DNA from: Massilia sp. HP4
GTDB lineage: Bacteria; Pseudomonadota; Gammaproteobacteria; Burkholderiales; Burkholderiaceae_D
DNA length: 64,000 bases
Direction of reading: 5' to 3'
Assembly (NCBI RefSeq): GCF_005222695.1
Contig: NZ_STGG01000010.1
Span: forward strand, 186,001 to 250,000
Both the position numbers and the translations under genes were made by a program. The first letter of the stretch is position 1. Every line of letters begins with the position of its first letter. The notes below the pieces were generated by a model that was given only the letters and a program-made list of their open reading frames with translations, had not been told where the DNA came from and searched no databases. This document shows, piece by piece, positions 20,592 through 32,192 of the stretch.

Positions 20592-22808
20592 TTGAAGGCT
20601 AGGCAAGCAGTTCCGATGGAACACGGGCGGCAGGTCGACCTGCTGTCGTGCGCCGACGAGCCTATCCATATTCCCGGCTCGATCCAGCCGCATGGCGCGC
20701 TATTGTTCTTCCAGGACGATGGCCAACTCCTGGGCTGGAGCGAAAACGCGCCGGCCATGTTCGGCATCGCGCCCGAGCTGGGTCAGCCGTATGCCGACCT
20801 GCCGCTGCCGCAAGCTGCCCTCGACGCCATCGCCGACGGCATCGCCACGCGTGACGACGAAAATGCTGGGCCGCTGGTGGCGGGCCTGTCGATCGGCGCG
20901 GCCGACTACGATTGCGTGGTACACGCCGCCGACGGCCGCATCGTGGCCGAATTCGAGCGCCGCGAGACCTCGAGCGAACAAGTATCGCGCTTCGCGATCA
21001 AGGCGCACGGCTCGATCGACCGCCTGCGCCGCCAGAAGACCATCGACGCCCTGCTCGCCTCGGCGGTGCAGCAGGTGCGCGAATTCACCGGTTTCGACCG
21101 CGTGATGGCCTACCGCTTCCGTTCCGACGACAGCGGCGACGTGGTGGCCGAGAGCCGGCGCGACGACCTGGTGCCCTACCTGGGACAAAGATACCCTGCA
21201 GGAGATATCCCGGCCCAGGCGCGCCGCCTGTACACGCTCAACACCCTGCGCATGATCGCCGACATGGACTACGCCGCCGTGCCCCTGTACGGCGCGCCGG
21301 GCGCCGCGCCGCTGGACATGAGCTTCGCGGTGCTGCGCAGCGTCTCGCCGGTGCACGTCGAATACCTCAAGAACATGCAGGTGCGCGCCTCGATGAGCGT
21401 GTCGATCGTGATCAACGGCCGCCTGTGGGGCCTGATCGCCTGCCATCACATGGCGCCCAAGCTGGTGCCGCATGCGATCCGCATGGCGGCCGACGTGCTG
21501 GCCCAGGTGATGGCCTCGACCATCCACAGCATCGAATCGCGCGAGGACGCGACCCTGGCCGAGCAGTCGGCGCGGGTGCGCACGGCCATGGTCGAGTCGC
21601 TGCTGCTCGACGACGATCCGCTCGACGCCCTCGGCCAGCATGCGGCGGCGCTGATGGCCGCGTCCGGCGCGCAGGCCATGGTGGCCACCCAGCACGGCAA
21701 GATCGTCGCCTATTGCGATGGTCCCGGCGACCTGCCCGAAGGGCTGGCCGAGGTCATCGTGGGTTCCCTGCCCGAGAACGAGCACGACCTGGTGGTGCGC
21801 GAGATGGCGGCCGACTGGCCGCCGGCGCTGCTGGGCCGGCTCGGCAAATGGGTCGGCATGCTGGCCCTGCCCTTCGACCCGCTGGGCCAGGGCTGGTGCG
21901 TCATGCTGCGCGTCGAACAGATCGACACCGTGGCCTGGGGCGGCCGCCCCGGCAAGATCCCCGCGCTGGGGCCCCTGGGCGAGCGCCTGACGCCGCGCGG
22001 CTCGTTCGACGCCTGGCACGAGACCGTGCGCGGCTGCGCCCATCCCTGGGAAGCGAACGTGCTGGCCAATGCCCGCCTGACCCTGGCCGAGCTGGTGCGC
22101 GCGGTGAACGCGCACCGCTCGCAGACCGAGGCCACCCGCGCCCAGCTGCTGGCCATGCTCGGCCACGACCTGCGCGACCCGCTGCACTCGATCAATATGG
22201 CCGGCATGGTGCTCGAGCGTACCGGCAATGCCGGCGGCAGCGGCCAGCCCACCCTGGGCAAGCGCATCCAGTCGTCCACCAACCGCATGCAGCGCATGAT
22301 CGGCCAGGTGCTGGACATGAGCCGCATCGACCGCGGCATGGGCCTGGGCGTGAGCCTCGAGCCGGTCGACGTCAAGGCGCTGCTGGAAGACCTGATCGAC
22401 GAGGCGCGCATGGCCTATCCGGGCATCCCGATCGAACTCAGGTGCGACGAAGCGGCGACCGTCAAGGCCGACCAGGGCCGCCTGGGCCAGGTGCTGTCGA
22501 ACCTGCTGAGCAATGCGCGCCACCATGGCGAGCTGGGCAAGCCGGTCAGCGTGTGCCTGACGACGCACGACGGCCACGCCGTGCTCGACGTGGCCAACGC
22601 GGGCCAGCCGATCCCGCCCGAGCTGGTGACGACGCTGTTCAATCCCTTCAAGCGCGCCTCGCTGAACAATCCGCGCAACCGCACCGGCATGGGCCTGGGC
22701 TTGTACATCGCGCAGCAGATCGTGCGCGAGCACAGCGGCGAGATCGCCTACCGCCACGAAGGCCAGCAGGTCGTCTTTACCTTGCGCCTGCCGCTGGTCG
22801 AAGGCTGA
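20592..22808 (+). CDS. bacteriophytochrome histidine kinase
   Basis: Red/far-red photoreceptor kinase, 738 residues. PAS: Cys20 in LLSCADEPIHIPGSIQPHG is the biliverdin attachment site. GAF (about 150-315): YPAGDIP (201-207), His255 and WGLIACHH (279-286). PHY: PRGSF tongue motif at 468-472. Kinase: LGHDLRDPLHS with His525, then N, G1 and G2 boxes (LLSNARHHGE, GMGLGLYIAQQI). The classical PASDIP motif is PAGDIP here. The TTG at 20592 is preferred because AAGGGG lies 7 bases upstream; an ATG at 20616 is the alternative. No haem oxygenase (bphO) or response regulator gene is adjacent. Confidence 0.95.
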   Translation: MKARQAVPMEHGRQVDLLSCADEPIHIPGSIQPHGALLFFQDDGQLLGWSENAPAMFGIAPELGQPYADLPLPQAALDAIADGIATRDDENAGPLVAGLSIGAADYDCVVHAADGRIVAEFERRETSSEQVSRFAIKAHGSIDRLRRQKTIDALLASAVQQVREFTGFDRVMAYRFRSDDSGDVVAESRRDDLVPYLGQRYPAGDIPAQARRLYTLNTLRMIADMDYAAVPLYGAPGAAPLDMSFAVLRSVSPVHVEYLKNMQVRASMSVSIVINGRLWGLIACHHMAPKLVPHAIRMAADVLAQVMASTIHSIESREDATLAEQSARVRTAMVESLLLDDDPLDALGQHAAALMAASGAQAMVATQHGKIVAYCDGPGDLPEGLAEVIVGSLPENEHDLVVREMAADWPPALLGRLGKWVGMLALPFDPLGQGWCVMLRVEQIDTVAWGGRPGKIPALGPLGERLTPRGSFDAWHETVRGCAHPWEANVLANARLTLAELVRAVNAHRSQTEATRAQLLAMLGHDLRDPLHSINMAGMVLERTGNAGGSGQPTLGKRIQSSTNRMQRMIGQVLDMSRIDRGMGLGVSLEPVDVKALLEDLIDEARMAYPGIPIELRCDEAATVKADQGRLGQVLSNLLSNARHHGELGKPVSVCLTTHDGHAVLDVANAGQPIPPELVTTLFNPFKRASLNNPRNRTGMGLGLYIAQQIVREHSGEIAYRHEGQQVVFTLRLPLVEG

Positions 22809-23829
22809 CCAGCGTCGGCAGGTTCCAGCCGCCGCCCGCTGCGATGCCGCGGCACATGCCGGTCGTACCCGACGCCGTGTGCACGAAGCGGCGGCCATCC
22901 CAGGTCCACTCGTCGTGGCCCCAGCAGTCGCCGATGCCGCGGCCCTTGTGCGCCGCGCCGATGATGCCTTTGTCGTAATCGGTGCCCGATTGCGTCACCA
23001 GTTGCGGCGCAAATGGCGGTTTGCGGTTCGCGACCCAGTAGCCATGGCCTTCGTTGTAGGCGCCGCGCCAGCAGCGGGCCGAGACCAGCATCTTGTCCTT
23101 CGCGAGCGGCGCATAGGCGAATCGGCTTTCCCCTAGCGCGATCGCCTCCAGGTCGTCGCACCCCTCGTTACCGGCTGTCTTGCGCAGGGTCGCCAGCAAG
23201 ATCCGTTCTTCGTCCTTGCCCAGGCGCGGCAGCTCGCCGGGCGGTACGGCGGCCGCTACCACCACTGGGGCCGGCAAGGCTGGCGGCACATCCTGCTCCG
23301 GCTTGCCGCCCTTGCGGATCGCTGCGCCCGGGGTGCCAAGGCGGCCCTGGAATTCGTCCATCTTGAGCAGGACCGCCGAGGCGCCCTTGCCGGATAAAGT
23401 CCAGCTGCGGCCGCCCGCGCGCCAGGCGACCTTGCCGGTGCCGGCCACCGCGCGCAGCAGCGCCTGGGCTTGCGCAGCGGACAGGCTGCCGGTCGCTTCT
23501 TCGCCTGCCAGCCTGACCGTGCCGAACGCGCGGCCGTCGACCTGCATCGCCACCGAGGCCGGCAAGTCGATGCCGTCGTCGGCGTCGCCCAGGCGCAGTT
23601 GGGCGGTGAAGGCCTGGCCGGGGCCGGCCTGGCGCTCGAGGAGGACCGACAGCGCGAGGTTGCTGCCGTCCTCCGCATGGTAGCCGGCGGCGCGGCAAGT
23701 GCGGGTATTGTCGCAGGCGAGTTCCCAGTCGTGGTGCTGGAAAGACAGCTTGGGGAGTTCGGCAGCATGCAGCGCAATGGCGGGGTTGGCGGCGGCCAGG
23801 GCGGCGGTCAGGATCGTGGCAATACGCAT
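22777..23829 (-). CDS. DUF1176-family exported protein
   Basis: A 350-residue protein with a signal peptide (cleavage near ALHA-AE) that resembles the DUF1176 family of periplasmic proteins. Paired cysteines occur early (LACDNTRTCRAAGYH) and late (EGCDDLE, ARCWRG, IGDCWGHDEW, GMCRGIAAGG), so several disulfides are likely. The function is unknown. Its 3' end overlaps the 3' end of the phytochrome gene by 32 bases on the opposite strand. Confidence 0.75.
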   Translation of the reverse strand: MRIATILTAALAAANPAIALHAAELPKLSFQHHDWELACDNTRTCRAAGYHAEDGSNLALSVLLERQAGPGQAFTAQLRLGDADDGIDLPASVAMQVDGRAFGTVRLAGEEATGSLSAAQAQALLRAVAGTGKVAWRAGGRSWTLSGKGASAVLLKMDEFQGRLGTPGAAIRKGGKPEQDVPPALPAPVVVAAAVPPGELPRLGKDEERILLATLRKTAGNEGCDDLEAIALGESRFAYAPLAKDKMLVSARCWRGAYNEGHGYWVANRKPPFAPQLVTQSGTDYDKGIIGAAHKGRGIGDCWGHDEWTWDGRRFVHTASGTTGMCRGIAAGGGWNLPTLVSLRPAAGAR

Positions 23830-23932
23830 GCGGTGGCGGTCTTTCTGTCGTCGGTGGCTGGGGCGCAGAATTACCTTCGTAAGTCTACGGGCTCATGGTA
23901 GTCTAGCAACACTTTACGCTCCCTGCTGCTGC

Positions 23933-24538
23933 ATGACCCTCATCAAGTTCATCGAAATCATGGCGATCCTGGTCGGCGCGTTTTCCGGCTTCATCGAGGC
24001 GCGGCGCAAGCGCATGGATCTGGTCGGGGTGTTCACGGTAGCTTTCATCACCGCATTCGGCGGCGGCACACTGCGCGACATCCTGCTCGACAAGCGTCCG
24101 CTGTTCTGGGTCACGCACCAGGAATACGCGATCGCGATCTTCGTGCTGGCCCTGGTGGCCTCGCCGCTGATCCGCACGCTGCGCCAGATCGTGTCCGAAC
24201 GCCTGATCGTGATTGCCGACGCGGTGGGGCTGGGGTTGTTTTCGATCGCCGGGACCTCGGCGGCGCTGGCGGCCGACATGCCGATCTTTATTGCCTCGAT
24301 GATGGGCGTGATCACCGGGATCTTCGGCGGCGTGCTGCGCGATATCGTCTGTAACGAGGTGCCGATGGTGTTCAGGGACGGCAAGCCGTATGCGATCTGC
24401 GCTTTTCTCGGCAACTGGCTGTTCCTGTTGATGGGCAAGTACGGCGTGTCGCACGATTTTGCGTTGTGGTCGAGCTGCCTGTTCATCAGTGGACTCAGGC
24501 TGTTGACGTGGAAGTTCGATATGCGGATGGGGCGCTGA
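23933..24538 (+). CDS. TRIC-family (UPF0126) membrane channel protein
   Basis: A 201-residue protein with seven hydrophobic segments made of two repeats, each carrying a glycine-rich kinked helix followed by Arg-Asp: AFGGGTLRDILLDKRPLFW and IFGGVLRDIVCNEVPMVF. This is the YadS/TRIC fold, which forms trimeric cation channels. Start taken at the ATG 23933. It is divergent from the DUF1176 gene. The physiological ion is unknown. Confidence 0.88.
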   Translation: MTLIKFIEIMAILVGAFSGFIEARRKRMDLVGVFTVAFITAFGGGTLRDILLDKRPLFWVTHQEYAIAIFVLALVASPLIRTLRQIVSERLIVIADAVGLGLFSIAGTSAALAADMPIFIASMMGVITGIFGGVLRDIVCNEVPMVFRDGKPYAICAFLGNWLFLLMGKYGVSHDFALWSSCLFISGLRLLTWKFDMRMGR

Positions 24539-24742
24539 ATACAATGATGCTGCAAGCACTTTCGCCTGGCGCAGCGACTATCTGCGCAATTAACTCACCT
24601 CAATAGCAAGGAGTGACAATACCCGACAAAGGAAAACGAAGAGACGTAGTTGCCCCAGGCCTGATCAAGCGTCGCGCCGAAGAAAGCGCGCCGTTCCGAA
24701 TAAATGCAACGTCCGTAGCCAGATGAAAAGTGCGCAAACATT

Positions 24743-25246
24743 ATGATGAGCCACGCTTCTACTCAACATCACTTCCTTTGTCTCTTGCTCGCACTCGGAA
24801 TCCTGCTGTGCGTTAGACCTGCCATGGGGACCGAGGCGCCAGAATCAGGTAAAGGCACCAGTATTATTGGCGATTGGAAGATAAGGTCCGTACTGGACTA
24901 TGCAGCCATCTCAATCGGTTCGGATCAGGCCAAGCCGTTGATCGGAAAGGACCTGATCATCAGCAAAGAGGAAATCCGATTCGGCGATCAGGTTTGCTCT
25001 CAGTCGAATTTCCTTGCCGAAAGCGTGGAAACAAATATCGAACTTGGAGAGAACGCACGTGTGAGCAACGATCTCCTGCGCTTGCCCAACCCGGTCACCG
25101 TTGTGGAGCTCAGCTGCGCTTACGCCTACATCAAGGACAGCAACCAAATCGTGCTGGCCTGGAACGGGGGTTTTTTCGACGCTGTCCGCAAAACAAGAAG
25201 TGCAGCGGTCCGACATGCCCGACGTGATAGCGCCATCGAGAAGTAA
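24743..25246 (+). CDS. orphan secreted protein
   Basis: A 167-residue protein of no family I recognise. The N-terminus (after MMSHASTQHHF) is a hydrophobic signal peptide ending near PAMG-TE. The mature part includes IIGDWKIRSVLDYAAIS and two cysteines (QVCSQ, ELSCAY) that may pair. Codon use and local G+C are visibly lower than in neighbours, and both flanking gaps (about 200 bases each) are empty, which together suggest horizontal acquisition. It may be a DUF-type periplasmic protein; expression is unproven. Confidence 0.5.
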   Translation: MMSHASTQHHFLCLLLALGILLCVRPAMGTEAPESGKGTSIIGDWKIRSVLDYAAISIGSDQAKPLIGKDLIISKEEIRFGDQVCSQSNFLAESVETNIELGENARVSNDLLRLPNPVTVVELSCAYAYIKDSNQIVLAWNGGFFDAVRKTRSAAVRHARRDSAIEK

Positions 25247-25465
25247 TCGCCCACCCAGGTCCGGCGTTTGACTTGCCGGCCTTTACCGTGAAGCGCGCAG
25301 GATCGCAGCCCGCAGCTCGTCACCCCATGTTGGTTAGTTACAAAATTTTGGTTTCGTTTCGGCGCTTATGAAGTGCTCCCGCACTTTCATGAGGAAGAGA
25401 TCGGCTAGCACCGGCTGGCGCCCCCCTTCCCCTCATGTCGACCGAGACAGCGGTCGAAGCCGCAC

Positions 25466-25825
<360 letters not shown>

Positions 25826-27898
25826 CTAAATACCGGGTTGATCGGGAATGTTTGCCAGGTCGTCCAGCCACACGGTGGCTTCGGAGTCGGACGGCGCGCG
25901 CCAGTCGCCGCGCGGCGACAGCGAACCGCCATTGCCGACCTTCGGTCCGTTGGGTACGCAGGAACGCTTGAACTGGCTGGTCTTGAAGAAGCGGAACAGG
26001 AAGATCGACAGGTTGCGCTTGATGGCGCCCAGGTCATACTGGTTGCGCGTGCCGAGTTCCTCGGGCCAGCGGCCAAGTTCGCGATCCTGCCAGGCCGAAT
26101 ACGCCAGGAAGGCCGTCTTGCTCGGCTTGTAGCCGTAACGCAGCGTATAGAACAGGTTGAAGTCCTGCAGCTCGTAGGGCCCGATTCTATCCTGCGTGCT
26201 TTGCGCCGGCTTGTCGTCGTGTCCTCCCCCTTGGGGGCCGCCCGGCACCAGCTCGGGGCTGATCTCGGTATCGAGGATGTCGATCAGCACCTGCGCATCG
26301 CCGCCCACCACGGCGCCGGTCTCGGCCACCCAGCGCACCAGGTAGGAAATCAGGGTCTTGGGCACGCTGGCATTCACATTGTAGTGCGACATATGGTCGC
26401 CCACGCCGTAGGTACACCAGCCCAGCGCCAGCTCGGACAGGTCGCCGGTGCCGATCACGATCCCGTTATGGAAGTTCGCCAGCCGGAACAGGTGATTGGT
26501 GCGCTCGCCCGCCTGCACGTTTTCGAACGTGATGTCGTATTCGGCCTTGCCCTCGATGTAGGGGTGGCCCAGGTCCTTGAGCATCTGGATGCAGCTCGGG
26601 CGGATGTCGATCTCCTGCGCACTGCAGCCGACCGCCGCCATCAGGTCGCGCGCCTGCTTCAGCGTGCGGCCGCTGGTGGCAAAGCCAGGCATCGTATAGG
26701 CCAGGATGTTGGTACGCGGCAGGCCGAGGCGGTCCATGGCCCTGGCGCACACCAGCAGCGCATGGGTCGAATCGAGGCCGCCCGACACGCCGATCACCAC
26801 CTTCTGGATGCCGCTCGAGGACAGGCGCTGGATCAGGGCTTGCACCTGGATGTTGTAGACCTCCGTGCAGCGCTCGTCGCGCCGCGCACGGTCGGCCGGC
26901 ACATACGGGAACCTTTCGATGGCTCGTTCGAGCGGCAGGGTGCGATCGAGCGGCAAATCGAGCTCGAACCCGATCACGCGAAAGTTCGCCACTTCACCGG
27001 CATGGCGCCGCACCGACTGGGCGAAGGTGGTCGCCTTCATGCGCTCGGTCGACAGGCGATCGAGGTCGACGTCGGCGTAGATGATGTGCGAGTCGTCGGA
27101 AAAGCGCTCGGACTCGGCCAGGAGCTCGCCCTTCTCGTAGATCAGCGACTGGCCGTCCCAGGCCATGTCGGTGGTCGATTCGCCGCGCCCGGCCGAGGTG
27201 TACAGATAGGCCGCCATGCAGCGCGCCGACTGCTGGCCGACCAGCTGGTGGCGGTATCCGCTCTTGCCCACCACGACATTCGAGGCCGACAGGTTGACCA
27301 GCACCGTGGCGCCGGCCAGCGCGGCGAACGAGGACGGCGGCACCGGCACCCAGACGTCCTCGCAGATCTCCACGTGGAAGCGCAAGAGCGGCAGGTTGGC
27401 GACCTCGAACAGCAGGTTCGGGCCGAACGGCACGGGCGCGCCGAACAGGTCGACTTGGTCCACCGCCGCGCAATCGGCGGGGGTGAACTGCCGGGATTCG
27501 TAAAACTCGCCATAATTAGGCAAGAAACTCTTTGGCACCACGCCCAGCACCTTGCCGCCCGCGACCACGACGCCGCAATTGAACAGCATGTGGTTCACGC
27601 GCAGCGGCATGCCGATGACCATGGCCAGCGACAGCGTTCTTGACTCCGCAATGATGGCGTTCAAGCCGTCGAGGCAGGCGTCGAGCAGCGCGCGCTGGTG
27701 GAACAGGTCGTCGCAGGTATAGGCGGACAGGCCCAGTTCCGGGAAAGCGACCAGGGCCGCGCCCTTGTCGTTAGCCTGGCGCGCGAGCAGGATGGTCTGC
27801 TCGACGTTATAGGCCGGGTCGGCGATGCGCACGCGCGGAATGGCCACCGCGACGCGGGCGAAGTGGTGCGAATAGAGATTGAAGAATCGGCTGTTCAT
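25826..27898 (-). CDS. nadE: glutamine-dependent NAD+ synthetase
   Basis: Converts deamido-NAD+ to NAD+ using glutamine and ATP. The 690-residue protein has an N-terminal nitrilase-type amidotransferase domain (Glu in FPELGLSAY, Lys in [14 protein letters not shown], nucleophile Cys in EICEDVWVP) and a C-terminal ATP pyrophosphatase synthetase domain ([16 protein letters not shown]). The two-domain length matches the long NadE type. The ATG at 27898 ([13 protein letters not shown]) gives a normal N-terminus. It is divergent from the following gene across only 47 bases. Confidence 0.95.
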   Translation of the reverse strand: MNSRFFNLYSHHFARVAVAIPRVRIADPAYNVEQTILLARQANDKGAALVAFPELGLSAYTCDDLFHQRALLDACLDGLNAIIAESRTLSLAMVIGMPLRVNHMLFNCGVVVAGGKVLGVVPKSFLPNYGEFYESRQFTPADCAAVDQVDLFGAPVPFGPNLLFEVANLPLLRFHVEICEDVWVPVPPSSFAALAGATVLVNLSASNVVVGKSGYRHQLVGQQSARCMAAYLYTSAGRGESTTDMAWDGQSLIYEKGELLAESERFSDDSHIIYADVDLDRLSTERMKATTFAQSVRRHAGEVANFRVIGFELDLPLDRTLPLERAIERFPYVPADRARRDERCTEVYNIQVQALIQRLSSSGIQKVVIGVSGGLDSTHALLVCARAMDRLGLPRTNILAYTMPGFATSGRTLKQARDLMAAVGCSAQEIDIRPSCIQMLKDLGHPYIEGKAEYDITFENVQAGERTNHLFRLANFHNGIVIGTGDLSELALGWCTYGVGDHMSHYNVNASVPKTLISYLVRWVAETGAVVGGDAQVLIDILDTEISPELVPGGPQGGGHDDKPAQSTQDRIGPYELQDFNLFYTLRYGYKPSKTAFLAYSAWQDRELGRWPEELGTRNQYDLGAIKRNLSIFLFRFFKTSQFKRSCVPNGPKVGNGGSLSPRGDWRAPSDSEATVWLDDLANIPDQPGI

Positions 27899-27945
27899 GG
27901 TGGTATCGTTCGCAATATGGCAAGCGCCTGGCTCCGCCCGCCGGC

Positions 27946-29124
27946 ATGCACTTCGTCTTAATGGAAGCAATTTTGAATTATCGCACGCATATCGTTTCCG
28001 ACTTGTCCGAAGTCGGCCAATCCAGCTGGGACGCACTGGTGCTGGCACAGTCGGCGCCGACACCTTTCCTCTCCTATGCTTTCCTGCATGCCCTGCACGC
28101 CTCGGGCAGCGCCTCTCCCGAGACGGGCTGGCAGCCGCAATTCGTGCTGCTGTACGACGATCAGGATGCGCTGGCGGCCGCCCTGCCCCTGTACGTCAAG
28201 GGCCACTCGTATGGCGAGTACGTGTTCGACTGGGCCTGGGCCGACGCCTACGGGCGCCATGGGCTCGCCTACTACCCCAAGCTCCTGAGCGCCATCCCGT
28301 TCACGCCGGTGGCAGGCGGCCGCCTGCTGGCGCGCGATGCGCAGGCGCGCGCGGCCCTGGTCGACGTGCTGCGCGCCACCCAGCAGGCGACCGAGGTCTC
28401 CTCGACCCATGTGCTGTTCCCGCCCGAGGAAGAAGCCGCGCTGCTGGCCGACGCCGGCTTCCTGCTGCGCAGCGGCGTGCAATTCCACTGGCTGAACCAG
28501 GGCTACCGCAGCTTCGACGAGTTTCTCGCCACGCTCGAGCAAAAGAAGCGCAAGAACATCCGCGCCGAGCGGCGCAAGGTGGCCGGTGCCGGCGTGACCA
28601 TGCGCCGGGTACGCGGCATCGAGGCCACGCGCGAGGACTGGGTACTGTTCAACCGCTGCTACCGCAACACCTACCGCGAGCACCACTCCACGCCCTATCT
28701 CAACCTCGATTTCTTCCTGCGCATCGGCGCGGCGATGCCCGACAATATCCTGCTCGTGATCGCCGAGAAGGAAGGCCGGCCGATCGCCGCATCGCTGGTG
28801 ATCCACGACCGGGACACGCTGTATGGCCGTTACTGGGGCGCGCTCGAACACGTGCCCTGCCTGCACTTCGAGGCCGCCTATTATCAACCGCTGGAGTTCT
28901 GCATCGAACAGGGCATCGCGACCTTCGAAGGCGGCGCCCAGGGCGAGCACAAGATGGCGCGCGGATTCCTGCCGACCCGCACCTGGTCGGCGCACTGGCT
29001 GGCGCATCCGTCGTTCGCGGATGCGGTCGAGCGCTTCCTGGAGCGCGAAGCGGGCGGGATCGACGACTATATGGACGAGCTGAACGAACGGAATCCGTTT
29101 CGCGAGCGCAGCGGAGGCAAATAA
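27946..29124 (+). CDS. FemAB/DUF482-like GNAT acyltransferase
   Basis: A 392-residue cytoplasmic protein of the peptidogalycan-biosynthesis/DUF482 group, with two tandem GNAT-like folds related to FemX aminoacyl transferases. Typical segments are [54 protein letters not shown] and the C-terminal [26 protein letters not shown]. The biochemical function is not established. The start may instead be the ATG at 27961; neither has a clear ribosome-binding site. Confidence 0.8.
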   Translation: MHFVLMEAILNYRTHIVSDLSEVGQSSWDALVLAQSAPTPFLSYAFLHALHASGSASPETGWQPQFVLLYDDQDALAAALPLYVKGHSYGEYVFDWAWADAYGRHGLAYYPKLLSAIPFTPVAGGRLLARDAQARAALVDVLRATQQATEVSSTHVLFPPEEEAALLADAGFLLRSGVQFHWLNQGYRSFDEFLATLEQKKRKNIRAERRKVAGAGVTMRRVRGIEATREDWVLFNRCYRNTYREHHSTPYLNLDFFLRIGAAMPDNILLVIAEKEGRPIAASLVIHDRDTLYGRYWGALEHVPCLHFEAAYYQPLEFCIEQGIATFEGGAQGEHKMARGFLPTRTWSAHWLAHPSFADAVERFLEREAGGIDDYMDELNERNPFRERSGGK

Positions 29125-29226
29125 TCCCTGAAGCCGGGATTTGACTGGCAGGTCAGCCGCATGATGTAGTATTTACATTTCTATTTAGATACAAGTCGTG
29201 CGCCCATCCGATCGGCCAGCCAGCCC

Positions 29227-32192
29227 ATGAATCCACTTACTATCCTGCTGCGCCTGTTGGCTGCCCTGGCGATGGCGGCCGCCTTGCTCGCGCAACCGGC
29301 GAGCGCACGCGGCTTGAAGGACTATCTGCATACTGTCTGGACCCCGCAAAACGGCGCGCCGGCCGACATCATGAGCATGGCGCAAACCACGGACGGCTGG
29401 CTGTGGCTAGGCAGCAGCGATGGCCTGGTCCGTTTCGACGGCGTGAATTTCGAAGCGTACGCGCCGCCAGGGCATCCCGAACTCGCGCACATGCGGGTGG
29501 TCGAAATGCACGCTGCCGATAATGGCGACCTGTACGTTTCCTATTTTCCGACCGAGGTTGTCATACTGCGTCGCGACGGCAGCGTCGATCGGCTTCCGGC
29601 CCCAGCCGAACACCGGCGAATTCCGCCGCTGGCAATGGTCGTCGACCACGACGGCAGCCTGTGGACGATCGGCCATGGCATCCGCCATTTTTCTAAAGGA
29701 AAGTGGACCACGGTCGAAGACGGTGCAGCATGGATCGAAGACGACTTCTACAGCATGCTGCTCGACCAGGAGGGACGGCTGTGGGCGGCTGCGCCAACCG
29801 GCATCTGGCTCCTGGACCGTGGTCGTGGCCGCTTCAACAAGGTGTCCGACCAGCGCGGCGGGCTGGCCACCACGCCCGTCGGCGAGGTGTGGCTGCTCGG
29901 CGCCGGCGGTTCCCGCTCGCAGCGCCTGGCCAGGGCCGGGTCCAACAAGGCAAGGCCGGCGCGCGCTGGCGCGGTCGTCTCCCGCCTCGCCGGACAGATT
30001 TCCGCGGATGGCACGCTGTGGTCGCTGGCTTGCCCCGATTTGTGTGCCTGGTCCACGATGTGAGCGACCATCCCGGTGGGGTGGTCCCGGCGAGCGATGC
30101 CGACGAACGGGTCGCCGGCGCGGACGGGGCCGCTGGGCAGGAATACGTTGGCATCCTCGAGGACCGCGAGGGCAATATCTGGATTCACGCGCAGAATGGC
30201 TTGAACCAGTTCCGCCCCAAGCGCTTCCTGGTGCCGGCGCCCAGGCTGGACCTTACCAATTACTTCTACAGTGCGGCGGCCGATGGTGGAGACAACGTCT
30301 GGGTTGCCGAGAGGAAGAGCGGCAGATTGTGGCGCCTGGGCCCGGATGGCGAGCCGGTCGTGGTTCCCGGGAAGCCGGTCCATATGCTGGCAAGTGGCCG
30401 CGACGGCAGCCTGTTAAAGGCGGACACACGCAGCATCACGCGTGTGCTTGGCGACGCGATCGAGACGATCCCCCTGCCGCCGGGACCGGACGGAAAACCT
30501 GTCGACCGTGAGCTGTTCGGACTACTCGACGATGGCAAGCGAATCTGGACCGCGGCGGCCGATGTCGGCGCGATCGCCTGGTCGGATGGCGCCTGGCGCG
30601 CTAGCGCCGACCTCGGGCTGCCCAAAGGGATCTATTTTTCCCAGGCGGCCGGACCAGGGCAGTTGTGGCTAGTGCTCTACACCGGCGAGTTGCTATTCCA
30701 TGACGGCGTCACGCGCGCCCGTTACGCCACCACGCCGGTCGGCACCGTGACCGGCATCTTCCCCGGCCGGCAACTGGTCGTCGCCGGTTCCGATGGTTTG
30801 GCGGTTCTCAAGGACGGCAGGCTGCAGCGCGTAGGCGCCGCCGATCCCAATGCGCTGCGCGGGATCTCGGGCATTGCCGTCACCGCCGACGGCGACCGCT
30901 GGCTCAATGGTGTCGGCGGCGTGGTAAGGGTGCGCGCGTCGGACTGGCAACAGGCGCTCGAGTATCCCGATCGCCTGCTGCGCCATGAGCTGTTCGGCAC
31001 CAGCGATGGCTATCCCGGCCGCGCCAGCATCGTCTGGCGCAGCCCGACTGCGATCAGCGCCGACGGCCGCCGCATCTGGTTCGTCGGGACCGGCGGCATC
31101 GTCGGCCTGGACAGCGCCGACCTGCGCCGCAACGGCGCGCCGCCGCGACCAGTGGTGCTCGACGTCAGCACCGACGGCACCCGCTTCGACGTCTCCGGCC
31201 ACCTGCAACTGCCGCCGGGATCGCAGAACTTCCGGGTGCGCTTTACCGCGCCGTCGCTGCGCCATCCCGAGCGCACCCGTTTCGAGTTCCGTCTCGATGG
31301 CGTCGAGAATGGCTGGCGCGACGCCGGGCACCTGCGCACCACGTCGTACACCAACGTCGGTCCAGGCTCCTACGTGTTCCGGGTGCGTGCATTCAATGAA
31401 GATGGCGTGGCTAGCAAGCAAGACGCCGCCGTCAGCATCGACATCGAACCGACACTGGTGCAAAGCCTTCCGTTCAGGCTCGCCATGGCTGCCTGCCTTG
31501 CTACCCTGCTCGTCATGCTGTACCGGCTGCGCGTGCGCTACCTGACGCGCCGGATCGTCGAGCGGGTCGGGATCAAGACCGCCGAGCGCGAACGCATCGC
31601 GCGCACCCTGCACGACAGCTTCCTGCAATCGATCTACGTGCTCATGCTGCGCCTCAGGAAATTCACGACGAAGCTACCCGAGCAGGATGGCACGCGCCAG
31701 GAACTGCAGGCGATACTCGATGACGCCAGGAAGGCCATCGACGAAGGACGGGACGAGGTGCACGAGCTGCGCGCCGTGCGAACCGTGGAAGAGATCGTGC
31801 GCGAATGTGCAGAAGGCCTGCGCCTGCTGCACCCGCAGGTCGACGTCGAACTACGCGCCGATGGCGCGCCGCCTGGCCTCGACCAGCGCCTGGTCGACGA
31901 GGCCGGCGCCATCGCCTGCGAAGCGCTGCGCAACGCCTTCACGCATGCGCAGGCAAGCCGCATCGTCGTGACGATCGGTCATGGCAAACACGCGTTATCG
32001 GTGGTCGTGGAAGACGACGGCCGGGGAATCGAGCGGGAAGTGATTGATGCCGGGCGCCGCGACGGCCACTGGGGCCTGGTGGGGATGAGGGAGCGTGCTA
32101 CGCGCATCGGTGCGCGACTGGACCTGCGCAGCGATACCGGCAATGGCACGGCGGTGAAACTCAGCGTGCCCTTGCCGCAGATGGCTGCTTAG
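29227..32192 (+). pseudogene. propeller-type sensor histidine kinase, frameshifted
   Basis: A single gene broken by a frameshift near 30035-30050. The first part (29227-30063) encodes a signal peptide and two-component-propeller repeats (MAQTTDGWLWLGSSDGLVRFDG). In another frame the propeller continues (ILEDREGNIWIHAQNGLNQF), then a Y_Y_Y domain, a membrane helix, a HisKA_3 domain (ERERIARTLHDSFLQSIY) and an ATPase domain (GHWGLVGMRERA), ending at 32192. Removing one TG from TTGTGTGCC restores one frame of about 987 codons. It could be a true inactivation, a phase-variable dinucleotide, or a sequencing error. No response regulator is adjacent. Confidence 0.75.

Noticed and set aside
20700-22898. 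732-codon minus-strand frame opposite the phytochrome
   Set aside because: Composition shadow; the plus-strand frame has complete phytochrome and kinase motifs.
24539-24742. A possible gene in the gap before the orphan secreted protein
   Set aside because: Frames are short and broken on both strands; nothing supportable.
25247-25465. A possible small gene or RNA in the gap between the orphan secreted protein and glnB
   Set aside because: No start with a ribosome-binding site, no hairpin with a T run and no recognisable motif was seen.
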